Assembly (NCBI GenBank): GCA_035934555.1
Contig: DASYXT010000085.1
Coordinates: forward strand, 1-64,000
DNA from: DASYXT01 sp035934555
GTDB taxonomy: Bacteria; Verrucomicrobiota; Verrucomicrobiia; Limisphaerales; UBA8199
DNA length: 64,000 nucleotides
Reading direction: 5' to 3'
The notes beneath the pieces were generated by a model. That model saw nothing but the letters and a program-made list of their open reading frames with translations, made no database searches and was not told the DNA's origin. This document shows, one piece after another, positions 42,889 to 51,485 of this stretch (positions are counted from its first letter, which is position 1; each line of letters starts with the position of its first letter). The translations under genes and the position numbers were made by a program.

Positions 42889-43502
42889 GGGATGGGCCTC
42901 CCGCGTGTCACCTCGGCAACCTGCAGCAACTTGGCGCTGAGCTTGAGGTCGTGCTCCTGTACCGCTTGCAGGTTCACTTGCAACCGCACTCGCTTCTGCT
43001 CGTTCACATACAAGCGGACCATCCCGCCGCCGGGCTCCGCAAACCCTTCCATCTCAGAAACTGTCAATACGGGCCGGTATTGCGCCCGCGCGAGGATTTG
43101 CTTGATGTGCTCCTTCTCGCTGCGGCTGACAAACAGGATTTGGCACGGTTTGATTTGCTGCGCAGTCGGGTAGCGCTCGACGACGATGCTCCGCCCATTG
43201 ACCTGTTCGCCTTTGACCACCTCATCGAGCGCGCCGCCAAACGGGTCGCGCCCCACAATCCCGATCACTATCGGCGAATCCGGCGCGGCGAAGGCCGTGT
43301 CAGGCCAATTCACAAACCGGGTGAGGTTCAGCAGCAGTACCGCCTTGATTTGATACTCTCTGGAGGCTTGGGCTGCGGCGAGGTCACAGAAGCACAGCGT
43401 CAGCAGGACTATGGAACAATATGAGCCGAGCCCCTTTCCGGTTATGCCGCCGCTCCGCCGGCCAGGAGCGCAGCCTGAGAAAATCGAGAGTGGCGATACC
43501 AT
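42885..43502 (-). CDS. YfiR-family (DUF4154) periplasmic protein
   Basis: A roughly 205-aa exported protein. A signal peptide ends in LLTLCFCDLAAAQA, and the mature domain begins EYQIKAVLLLNLTRFVNWP, the hallmark of YfiR. Other matching pieces are IVIGIVGRDPFGG, ILFVSRSEKEHI and VLTVSEMEGFAEPGGGMVRL. In Pseudomonas YfiR restrains the cyclase YfiN in the periplasm; here the kinase gene directly downstream is the likely partner. The exact start is uncertain; 43502 is one of two candidates. Confidence 0.88.
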   Translation of the reverse strand: MVSPLSIFSGCAPGRRSGGITGKGLGSYCSIVLLTLCFCDLAAAQASREYQIKAVLLLNLTRFVNWPDTAFAAPDSPIVIGIVGRDPFGGALDEVVKGEQVNGRSIVVERYPTAQQIKPCQILFVSRSEKEHIKQILARAQYRPVLTVSEMEGFAEPGGGMVRLYVNEQKRVRLQVNLQAVQEHDLKLSAKLLQVAEVTRGRPIP

Positions 43503-43736
43503 TTCGTAACGAACTGCTAACACCTAACACCTGCGGCATTGGGCTCCCCACTGCCGGTTTTGCGAAAATTATTCAGATTCCACCATGCGATTGCCTCGAC
43601 GAGAGACTCGCGCGCCGTTTGCTGCGGCCTCTCTGAGAATACCTGATAGTCCCGCACCCGGGGCGTTTGCCGATATGGGGTAAGCACCCTATTTGACCCG
43701 GCGCGTTCTTCGCTAGCATCCCTGCTCCAATCATAC

Positions 43737-45785
43737 ATGCGCTGCACCAGCAGGTTTCGGCTTTCACGGATGTTCAGGGCCAGGAGTTGCTGGCCGCAGG
43801 TCTTGGTCATTCTGCTTTTCTCTTCGCGAGCTGTGGCCGCCTCTGCCGCTTCCGACGTTCCCGTCCAATTGGCCGATGCGTCTGAGGAACAATCGCTGCA
43901 AGCCTACAAAAGCATGAGCCTGGATCAACTGATGAGCCAGGATGTGACCTCGGTATCGCGGGAGCCTGAGCCGTTGCGCCAGGCGCCCGCGGCCATCCAG
44001 GTCGTCACCAGCGACGCTATCCTCCGGTTTGGCGCGGCCAATCTGCCCGAAGCGCTCCGGTTGGCCGACAACCTCGATGTCGCCCAGATGTCCTCCTCAA
44101 CCTGGAACATCAGCGCACGCGGCTTCAACTCCGCGGTCGGCAATAAGCTGTTGGTCCTGATGGACGGCCGCAGCATCTACTCGCCCTTGTTCTCGGGAAC
44201 CATTTGGAACATGCAGGATTATTTCATGCCGGATATCGACCGGATTGAGGTGATCAGCGGCCCCGGCGGTACGCTTTGGGGCGCTAACGCCGTTAATGGC
44301 GTTATCAATATTGTTACCAAAGACGCCCGCGATACTCAGGGCCTGTACACCGAAGCCGGCGGCGGCTCCTGGCTGGAGGATTTTGGCGGCGTACGCTACG
44401 GCGGCACTCTCGCCAGCAACGTCTATTTCCGCGTTTACACCAAGTACATTCACTATGGCTCGGAAGTTTATTCAGACGGCGCCAGCGCCGGCGATGACTG
44501 GTGGCGTGCCGAAGGCGGGTTCCGCCTGGATTCCTACGCGTCGCCCGACAACCATTTGACGGTCGAAGGTGATGGCCTGGGCGGGTTGACCCACACGGTT
44601 CCCGGAGGGCAAGGCACGCCGCCGGCGCTCGGCGATGGCAGCGATGGACATCTCTTGGGACGTTTGACCCATTCCTTCGGAGAAGATTCGGACCTCAGTG
44701 TGCAGGTGTACTATGACCGGCAGCATCTGGCCGCGCCTTTCCAGGGCGCCGGCGTCATTCCCCCAGGCACCCTCTTTGACGACCTGGATACCTACGACCT
44801 GGATTTCCAGCATCGCTTTAGCTGGGGCCAGCGGCAGCATTTTGTTTGGGGCTTCGAATACCGGTTCACGCATGATGTCGTCCACCAGGCCCCGCTCGTC
44901 GCGTTCCTCCCCGGCGTGCTGGACCAAAACCTGTTCAGCGGATTTGTTCAGGATGAAATCAAACTGCAACAGAAAGTCTTCCTGACCCTGGGCACCAAAG
45001 TCGAACACAATGATTACACCGGCCTGGAGCTGGAACCGAGCGGCCGGTTGCAATGGAATGTCGCCCGGAACCAAATGCTTTGGGGCGCAGTTTCGCGCGC
45101 GGTCCGCACACCGTCGCGGTACGACCGCGATTTGTTCGAGCCGAGCCCCGCTTACGGCTCATTCCTCGCCGGCAACGACACCTTTCAATCCGAAGACCTC
45201 ATCGCTTATGAACTGGGATATCGCGCCCAATTGTCTCCCAAATTGGCCGGGTCGCTTTCCTCCTTTTACAATGACTACCGGAACTTGCGGAGCCTGAACT
45301 TTTCCACACCGGGTCCCTTGCCCTTGACTTGGGGGAACAACCTCAAGGCGCGCACTTACGGATTTGAACTGAGTCTTGATTACCAACTGCTCGATTGGTG
45401 GCGGCTCCACGGCGGTTACGACCTGCTCAAGGAGCATATCACCGTCGGACCCGGTGGTGATATTTCCAACGGCCGCAACGAAACCGCCGACCCGCAAAAC
45501 CAGGTCTTCCTCCGCTCTTCGATGGATTTGCCTTATCGCCTCCAATTGGATGCCTCCGCCCGCTGGATCGATACCGTCCACAACAATAATGCCAGCGCGG
45601 TCGGGACCATCCCGAGCTATGCGGAGTTGGACGTGCGCCTGGCCTGGCAGGCTACCCGGCACCTGGAATTCTCGCTGGTCGGCCAAAACCTCATCGGCGA
45701 TCAGCACCCTGAAGCCGGGTTCCCCGGGCTAACCCAGGAGGAGATCACGCGCGGCGTGTACGGTAAAGCCGTTTATCGCTGGTGA
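43737..45785 (+). CDS. TonB-dependent outer-membrane receptor
   Basis: A 682-aa outer-membrane barrel with an N-terminal plug. A signal peptide ends near FSSRAVAASA. Plug motifs are VVTSDAILRFGAANLPEALR, MDGRSIYSPLFSG and IEVISGPGGTLWGANAVNGV, then NIVTKDA. The C-terminus ends in an aromatic residue (YGKAVYRW), as outer-membrane barrels do. It is divergent from the YfiR-like/kinase operon. Substrate is not evident. Energy would come from the tonB-exbB-exbD genes at 18837-20940. Confidence 0.93.
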   Translation: MRCTSRFRLSRMFRARSCWPQVLVILLFSSRAVAASAASDVPVQLADASEEQSLQAYKSMSLDQLMSQDVTSVSREPEPLRQAPAAIQVVTSDAILRFGAANLPEALRLADNLDVAQMSSSTWNISARGFNSAVGNKLLVLMDGRSIYSPLFSGTIWNMQDYFMPDIDRIEVISGPGGTLWGANAVNGVINIVTKDARDTQGLYTEAGGGSWLEDFGGVRYGGTLASNVYFRVYTKYIHYGSEVYSDGASAGDDWWRAEGGFRLDSYASPDNHLTVEGDGLGGLTHTVPGGQGTPPALGDGSDGHLLGRLTHSFGEDSDLSVQVYYDRQHLAAPFQGAGVIPPGTLFDDLDTYDLDFQHRFSWGQRQHFVWGFEYRFTHDVVHQAPLVAFLPGVLDQNLFSGFVQDEIKLQQKVFLTLGTKVEHNDYTGLELEPSGRLQWNVARNQMLWGAVSRAVRTPSRYDRDLFEPSPAYGSFLAGNDTFQSEDLIAYELGYRAQLSPKLAGSLSSFYNDYRNLRSLNFSTPGPLPLTWGNNLKARTYGFELSLDYQLLDWWRLHGGYDLLKEHITVGPGGDISNGRNETADPQNQVFLRSSMDLPYRLQLDASARWIDTVHNNNASAVGTIPSYAELDVRLAWQATRHLEFSLVGQNLIGDQHPEAGFPGLTQEEITRGVYGKAVYRW

Positions 45786-45800
45786 GGCCTGGCCAAGACC

Positions 45801-46247
45801 TTATCGGGGCGAGAGCCAAATCAGCCACGACGAAGCCGTGTCCGGCACCACTGGCAGGCTGGAAGCGCGGCGCTCGAATTCGTCCCGCAATTCCCACCAC
45901 AACCGTTGCGGGTCCTTCGACCACAGCAACACCCAAAAACCGCCCTGCTCGGGTCGCGGTCCCGACCGCCACTCATAATCCATCCCTCCAAACCACGTCA
46001 GGTGCTTCAGGAACGTGTCGCAGAAGGCGGTTTCCAGCCACATGAAATCCTCCTGCTCGGGCGACCACTCGCGCGCCTGGTGGCGCAGGTGATGTTTCTG
46101 CTCGCACAGCAGGCGCCACTGCATCTGCCCCTGGCAACGGTCCACACAACGGCGCACAAACTCACGCGCTTCGGCCGCCAACGCCAGATGGGTGCAGGAA
46201 CGGGCGGCTGAAGTTCTACAAAATGGGCAGTATTTCTGATTGATCAT
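45801..46247 (-). CDS. Conserved hypothetical protein with zinc-ribbon-like N-terminus
   Basis: A 148-aa cytoplasmic protein I do not recognise as a named family. It begins MINQKYCPFCRTSAARSC, a CX2C...C pattern like a small zinc ribbon, and has further Cys/His residues (RRCVDRCQGQM, LCEQKHH). A Trp-rich C-terminal half (GGMDYEWRSGPRPEQGGFW, DPQRLWWELRDEFE) looks structured. It ends 15 bases from the convergent receptor gene. Confidence 0.65.
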   Translation of the reverse strand: MINQKYCPFCRTSAARSCTHLALAAEAREFVRRCVDRCQGQMQWRLLCEQKHHLRHQAREWSPEQEDFMWLETAFCDTFLKHLTWFGGMDYEWRSGPRPEQGGFWVLLWSKDPQRLWWELRDEFERRASSLPVVPDTASSWLIWLSPR

Positions 46248-46303
46248 TGTCAGGGTGCCGGGCCGCGCTCAATTTCCTAGCGCGAACCCCGTCAGGTCGT
46301 CAA

Positions 46304-46357
46304 GGAAAACCTCGCCGCGACAGGAAAACCTCGCCGCGACAGGAAAACCTCGCCGCG
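46304..46357. repeat. 19-bp tandem repeat
   Basis: Two full copies and one partial copy of a 19-bp unit beginning ggaaaacctcgccgcg (46304, 46323, 46342) stand head to tail. It lies just upstream of a gene of unusual composition. Confidence 0.9.
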
Positions 46358-46406
46358 CAATGTCCAACCGCTCGCTCATCTCTCCCCGATTTGATATACT
46401 CCACAC

Positions 46407-47525
46407 ATGAACGCCGCCTTGAACGCCGAACCCGCAGTCCTGGCACTCACCGAGTGCCTCACTAACAAATCCAACGACGCCAGACTGCGCCAAACCGCCG
46501 TTGTGGAATTGCGCTTTTTCGGCCGGGCATTCGCAGTCGTGAAATACCTAGGTGGAATGCTAGTCTGCATCCTGTTGTCACGGGCTTGCATGTCCAGTGG
46601 CCAACAAGCAGACACTGCAACGTTACCCAAAAGTGCTGGGGTTTGTATCTCGTTCCTCAACGAGGCTAGTGCGTTGAATTCAACTATGGAGTTTCTGAAA
46701 AAGCACGGCTGCTCTGGCGATGGTTTGCTGGCGTTTGTTCGGGCAGTCAATTATTACAACTTGCTACCCTTTGAGGTGGACCGGGGAAAATTCCCGGAGG
46801 CTAAAAACGGGTTTTACAGCTTTCAATCAATGAGTCAGCTCATAGCGGCTTTGCCGAGTAGGCTTTGTGAGGCCCCCCATCCTTTTGAAGTCAATTGCTA
46901 CGACACGGTGATTTTTCTTGCGGACGGACAATTGCGGAGCGGTCTGGGTCCCGATGACGTGTTCGGTTGGTCAGCGGCTCCGCGGATTGAGACCAATTGG
47001 ACGGTTACGCTTTCTTCTGTGGCCACAGCCGGAGATGCCTACTCCTGGAGCTGCCCTCCATGGTATCAGGAACTTACCCGAGGTTTCATTCCTGCCGGGT
47101 CGCTAAAATCCAGAACCAATCTGTTTGTCGCGTTATTCAGCTTCTCTCCGTTACCAGGTCACATACCGCAGGAAAGCGTACCGCAGAAGGCATTGGAGAC
47201 GCTCCGGTACAACTGGAAGTGTCAGGGTATTTTGTTTCCGCGGAATTGTGAGGTAGTTTTGTGCCATAAAGTGCGGCTTGATCCCCCTTCGATGTTGACG
47301 GTCCACGCTGGACTATTGTTCACCGGAGCTACCAGCCTCATGTATATTGAGAAGGATGGCGGGTTTGGGCCTTTTGTGCGGCTGGATTTCAAGAGCAAAG
47401 CTGACCTGTTAAAGTGGCTTTCCCAGGAGGAGTATTTGTCTCCTGGGCCTGAAAAGGAGATGGATATGCGGACTTTTGTTACTTTCAATCAAGACGACAT
47501 CGAAGAGCTCTTCAGGAGGAACTAA
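46407..47525 (+). CDS. Hypothetical protein in a lower-GC islet
   Basis: A 372-aa protein with no family I can name. After a long N-terminus there is a hydrophobic segment (about residues 43-60, YLGGMLVCILLSRACM) that could be a signal or anchor. Several segments are Cys-containing (HGCSGDG, NCYDTV, SCPPW, NCEVVLCHK), which suggests disulfides in an exported domain. The composition is richer in A and T than that of most neighbours, a hint of transfer. A TATACT at 46395-46400 lies only 6 bases before the ATG, so the message may be leaderless. Alternative starts exist. Confidence 0.6.
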   Translation: MNAALNAEPAVLALTECLTNKSNDARLRQTAVVELRFFGRAFAVVKYLGGMLVCILLSRACMSSGQQADTATLPKSAGVCISFLNEASALNSTMEFLKKHGCSGDGLLAFVRAVNYYNLLPFEVDRGKFPEAKNGFYSFQSMSQLIAALPSRLCEAPHPFEVNCYDTVIFLADGQLRSGLGPDDVFGWSAAPRIETNWTVTLSSVATAGDAYSWSCPPWYQELTRGFIPAGSLKSRTNLFVALFSFSPLPGHIPQESVPQKALETLRYNWKCQGILFPRNCEVVLCHKVRLDPPSMLTVHAGLLFTGATSLMYIEKDGGFGPFVRLDFKSKADLLKWLSQEEYLSPGPEKEMDMRTFVTFNQDDIEELFRRN

Positions 47526-47801
47526 CCACGAAAGAAGCATTCATGAAAGCGTTCACGCTCGCCTGAGTTTGCGCGCCTCGACTGGCGATGGCATCAGCCG
47601 AGATATCTTGCAGTTGGGCGAGAGAGAGGGGCAGGCGCGTGCTTGGCTGCTCCATCACGGTCAGGAGTCCGAATATGAGTCAGATGAGATTGAGAAGGTC
47701 GGCTAGCATCTGATGCCGGGCTGCGCCTGCTGTTTATTCCTGGGCCACAGATACGGCGCCGCGGAGCAGCGTCGTTCCGTTTTCCACAGCAGCAAAGCGT
47801 C

Positions 47802-48132
47802 ATGAATGACGATGCAATCAAGCGCACGACGAAATTGATTCTGTTCCAGGCCCAACAGGACCACGCAAAGGAACTGGTCATTAGCAATTCTCCCGGAACC
47901 GGGGCGGCGGTTCGGTATAAAGTTGCCGATAATTGGCACGACTGGAAATCGCCATCTCACGAGCTCGCCGCAACTATTTATTGGCGAAATCGGGAGATTG
48001 GCCAAGTTCACCAAACGACCATATCCGAAGGAAGGCTTGATCGACGTGCCGTATTCGGGCGTTCGCCTTTTATGGGCCGCGAGAATGGCCAGCGCCGATG
48101 GCGATTGCGTTCTCTCGCCCATCGAATGTTAG
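47802..48132 (+). pseudogene. Frameshifted fragment, N-terminal region of a type II/IV secretion-like ATPase
   Basis: Two frames read as one protein. The first (from ATG 47802) gives TTKLILFQAQQDHAKELVI and KVADNWHDWKSPSHEL; the +1 frame from about 47970 continues GEIGRLAKFTKRPYPKEGL, VPYSGVRLLWAARMASADG and ends at 48132. The parts join smoothly across about 47970-47990. The pattern resembles the N-terminal, non-catalytic part of GspE/PilB-like ATPases (weak recognition), and no Walker region follows. It is either a decayed gene or carries a sequencing frameshift. Confidence 0.55.
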
Positions 48133-48543
48133 ACCACGACACTATGCACACCGCCGCCCGCTACCTCCTCATCGTCAACAAGGACCGGCGGGTTGTTATG
48201 GCTTCCGGCCCAAAGACTTGCGGTGGCGACTTGGCGATGAGTTCGGGTTGAATCAGCCCTGTCGCTAAGGCTGACGCGTGCGAAAGAAAGAACTCCACCT
48301 GCACAGTGTTTTTCTGGATTGTGTACTGTGATGGGTTGTCGGCCTAGAAGCCGACGGCACGCACATTTCTGCGGATCCGGATATGAGCAATGGCCAGGGG
48401 CCGGACGTGGCGCACGATCCAAGCCCCAGGCTCAATTGCAAGCAAAGGAGGTACCCTGAAGCCTTGCGATGGTTGACGGGAACCTGGGCGAATGGGGAAC
48501 ATATTCGCGCCAGGTTCGGCCAATCGAGCCACCGCTCGGCGCG
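48133..48543. other. Non-coding stretch downstream of the frameshifted fragment
   Basis: No gene, repeat or RNA is recognised in this 411-base gap. It contains short open frames without coding character and may be decayed sequence continuing from the pseudogene. Confidence 0.4.
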
Positions 48544-49731
48544 TTAGTCGTCCGCGTCCTGGTCGGAGTCAAAAGGAGGAGTAAGACCGGTATAGTCACC
48601 GATGACTTTGGCGTCGTAGGGGGAATACAAGCCGTTTTGCGTGGTGTGCAGGTCGTATCCCACGTTGCTGCCAATGGCCGGGGCCCCGGTCAAGGTGAGG
48701 CCTGTCAGGGGCAGGCCATAACTGGCGTCGATTTGACCGGCAGCAGTCACCCGGATGACGCGATTGTTAAACTGATCACTGATCAAAGTATCTCCGCCGC
48801 GGAGCCGCACAGCGCGTGTGGGCAGGGGCGCGGCGATACTGAGCGGATCGGTGTCGGTCGCATATTGCCAAACGACCATATCATCGGCATCAACTTCGAC
48901 CGCGCGGGAATTGCCTGCATCGGTTAGCAGCGTGTGACCGTTGTCGAGGCGGCTGGCGAACGCGCACGCGCCCAGAGTGCCGCTGGCGGTGAAGGTTCCG
49001 ACGATTTCATCGCCGCGCGTCACCTCGATGGCACGGTTGTTGTTCTCATCCGCAATTAAAATGTTCCCGTTTTCAAGCAACTCGGCGGAGTTTGGGCTAT
49101 TGAGCTGGTCGGAGGCGTTGGTGTCGGACCCAGGATATTGCCAGACGATATGCTTATGGAGGTCCACCTCGATAATGCGGTTATTGCCCTGGTCGGTAAT
49201 AAGCACGTGCAGATTCGGCAACCAGGTGCTTTGTACGGGTGTGCTGAGCAGGTTCGGGTCGGAACCGGTTTGTCCGAATTGGCCGTACTGCCAGACGATC
49301 CGGCCACGCTCATCAACCAGGATAACGCGATTATCAACCGCGCCGTTGGGAGCCTGAGGGATGACGCCCGGAGGCGTGCCGGTTCCCGCCATCAGAGTGA
49401 AGCGGCCGACGCGTTGAGCATCGTTGCAGCCGATGACCGAGTGCCGAGAGAAATCGTTGGGCCCCAGCCCGAACGACCAGACGATGTGTCCGGCGGGAGT
49501 AACCTCGATAACGCGATTGTTGAATTGATCTGCGATGAGAAGATCGCCCCTGCGGTTGAAACCGCGGGAACCTCGCGAGCCGTGGTCGTCTCCCCCGCCG
49601 TGGTCAGCAAAGGCGGGAATTGCCCCGAGCATGAGCGAGAACGAAAGCGTCAGAACGGCGGCGCGCCGCCAGACCGAACCGTGCCCGGGTTTTCGAATGG
49701 AGTGGGTCTGGTTAGGATTAAGGATTTTCAT
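48544..49731 (-). CDS. Exported beta-propeller repeat protein (NHL/arylsulfotransferase-like)
   Basis: A 395-aa protein with a signal peptide (AAVLTLSFSLMLGAIPAFA) followed by a His/Gly/Asp stretch (DHGGGDDHGSRGSRG). The rest is about six or seven repeats of one pattern: DLLIADQFNNRVIEVTPAG, HVLITDQGNNRIIEVDLHK, NILIADENNNRAIEVTRGD and TLISDQFNNRVIRVTAAG. Between them lie IVWQY or IVWSFG strands. This is a beta-propeller; no catalytic residues are visible. It could bind a ligand or partner in the periplasm. The ribosome-binding site GAAAGG lies 9 bases before the ATG at 49731. Confidence 0.8.
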   Translation of the reverse strand: MKILNPNQTHSIRKPGHGSVWRRAAVLTLSFSLMLGAIPAFADHGGGDDHGSRGSRGFNRRGDLLIADQFNNRVIEVTPAGHIVWSFGLGPNDFSRHSVIGCNDAQRVGRFTLMAGTGTPPGVIPQAPNGAVDNRVILVDERGRIVWQYGQFGQTGSDPNLLSTPVQSTWLPNLHVLITDQGNNRIIEVDLHKHIVWQYPGSDTNASDQLNSPNSAELLENGNILIADENNNRAIEVTRGDEIVGTFTASGTLGACAFASRLDNGHTLLTDAGNSRAVEVDADDMVVWQYATDTDPLSIAAPLPTRAVRLRGGDTLISDQFNNRVIRVTAAGQIDASYGLPLTGLTLTGAPAIGSNVGYDLHTTQNGLYSPYDAKVIGDYTGLTPPFDSDQDADD

Positions 49732-49924
49732 GGCAATAACCTTTCTCGTGCTAATTTCATTTTGTCGTTGCGGCGTCAGTTAAGGTGTCGTTTGAGGTAT
49801 GATGCTTGGTTTGGGATTTGGTTCCCTAAAAAGATCGATTTGTTATTCCCTTCGCTCACCTCTCATGGATGCGGTGATTAGCGTGCCACTTCCGATGCCG
49901 AAGCCGCGTGGTTGGACCATGGGT

Positions 49925-50161
49925 TCATCGGCGCAGTGCTGGGACGTCGAACGGCTCAATGCAGACGAGCAAGGCGGCCAAGAGCGCGATACCCCATTTT
50001 ACTGCCCTCTGCCAAGACGCAGGCCAAGCTGCCACTGGCGCAACCCGCGAAAGGAAAAGCAAGGCAACGACCGTCAGCACAAAGGTCCGGACTAGCGTGA
50101 GAATCTCCGTCACCGCATCAGCAGGCATCCAGACGATAATCGCCGTCTGCGCCGCAACCAC
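49925..50161 (-). CDS. Possible small membrane protein
   Basis: A 78-residue reading frame with two hydrophobic helices (about 23-41 and 52-66). It begins with GTG and lies downstream of the GldG-like gene on the same strand, 127 bases away. The surrounding 49732-50288 region is otherwise without a recognised gene. It could be chance; the helices are the only support. Confidence 0.3.
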   Translation of the reverse strand: MVAAQTAIIVWMPADAVTEILTLVRTFVLTVVALLFLSRVAPVAAWPASWQRAVKWGIALLAALLVCIEPFDVPALRR

Positions 50162-50288
50162 CGCCGGCAGCCTGTTGGCACCGCAAACCGCGGCCCCGGC
50201 CTCAACCGGGTTCTCGAATCACGGGGGCTCACAACCGCGACTAACAGCAACCATCCACAACCAGACAGCAAATTCGCTGGCGTCTCAA

Positions 50289-51212
50289 TTACCGGGCAAC
50301 GGTCTTGTACTGCTGCAGCGCCTGGATTTGCGCCTGGGAACGCGCCGCGATCTCTTTGAGCTTTTCACCCTGTTCGGCCTGGAGCTGTTGCAGTTTCTGC
50401 AGTGCGGCCTGTTGCTCGGCGGGCGATTGGCTGGTTTTCGCCTGGACCAGGAGTTGTTGCGCCTGTTTGACTTTCGCCTCCATGTCCTGCGTGGCCTGGG
50501 TGAACTCTGCCAGGGCAGCCTCGCGCAGGATTTGGGCGCCCTGCTCGAACGACACCGCGTCCAGGTTGGTGATCGAGGTTTTCACCGACTCCAGGGCAGC
50601 GATCGCGGCGGGGGTAGGCGGCGGCGCGGGCTGGGACTGCGCGCTCGCATCCGCTACGGCCGAGATGGCCCGGGTAAGGTCGCATTCCAGCGCCGGTTCC
50701 CATTCGGGCGCCAGCCAGGCCAGAGACTCCCGGGCCTCGCCACGGACCACGGCAATTCCCAGGAAAGAGGGATTGCCCTTTTCGCCGTTGAACTCCCGCA
50801 CGCCGTCTTTGGCCGCGGCATTGTTATTGGCGTAAGTCAGGGAAGAAATCCGCGCGACTTTAAGCTTCCCATTAGCGGCGGATTCATAGGCCGCCAGCAG
50901 AGTGCTGACGCGGCCGGACAGAGCACGCAGCGATTCAGAGACCGTCGCGTCGTCCAACAACGAGTAAAAGCGAATTTCGATGGGCGCGGGCAGCCGTTGC
51001 AGAACGTTGCGGGTGGTGTCGGATAACCCACCGGCGTCGCGTGCTGGCATCGGCGTTGTGGCGACGCTACTGGTTTCCGGGTGGTGGAACCAAACCGCGC
51101 CCAAGGCCAGGCCGGCGCCCAGGCCCAGAAGTGCCATCAGCAACGTCCGCGCTTGTGCCTGTCCCCGGGCAGCTCCAGCGACCTCGGGAAACTGACCATT
51201 TATTGTCTGCAT
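50289..51212 (-). CDS. GldG-like (ABC-2 auxiliary) membrane-anchored protein
   Basis: A 307-aa protein. One helix (about residues 24-43, LLMALLGLGAGLALGAVWF) is followed by a domain resembling GldG/ABC_transp_aux: LPAPIEIRFYSLLDD, LLAAYESAANGKLKVA and later FLGIAVVRGEARE. The last 120 residues are a long Ala/Gln coiled coil (FTQATQDMEAKVKQAQQLLV). GldG-type proteins normally work with an ABC-2 ATPase and permease, which are absent here. The ATG at 51212 is preferred over a longer upstream frame. Confidence 0.68.
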   Translation of the reverse strand: MQTINGQFPEVAGAARGQAQARTLLMALLGLGAGLALGAVWFHHPETSSVATTPMPARDAGGLSDTTRNVLQRLPAPIEIRFYSLLDDATVSESLRALSGRVSTLLAAYESAANGKLKVARISSLTYANNNAAAKDGVREFNGEKGNPSFLGIAVVRGEARESLAWLAPEWEPALECDLTRAISAVADASAQSQPAPPPTPAAIAALESVKTSITNLDAVSFEQGAQILREAALAEFTQATQDMEAKVKQAQQLLVQAKTSQSPAEQQAALQKLQQLQAEQGEKLKEIAARSQAQIQALQQYKTVAR

Positions 51213-51485
51213 AATGTTTGTATCGAGCTGGTGCCCGCAGTTCTCAGGTGCCACATCTCTTGCGGTGCGGCGAGGAAAATGTCGCGGTTGACAATCGATG
51301 GTCAATGTTGGCCAAAATCCGCATAGTCCATCACCCGCCGCGGGTTCAGCCTATTCCACGACATGTTTCTCGCGTTTCGACAACCGTCAGGTCCGGCAAC
51401 CCCGCGCAGGCGCAGGGAGAGATCCATCGGGCTGGCCGGAGCGGGACGGCGAGCGGGCAAGACGGCATCCGCACACTCTCGCAAT

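Noticed and set aside
46304..46357. CRISPR array at the 19-bp tandem repeat
   Set aside because: The units are directly abutting with no spacer sequences between them.
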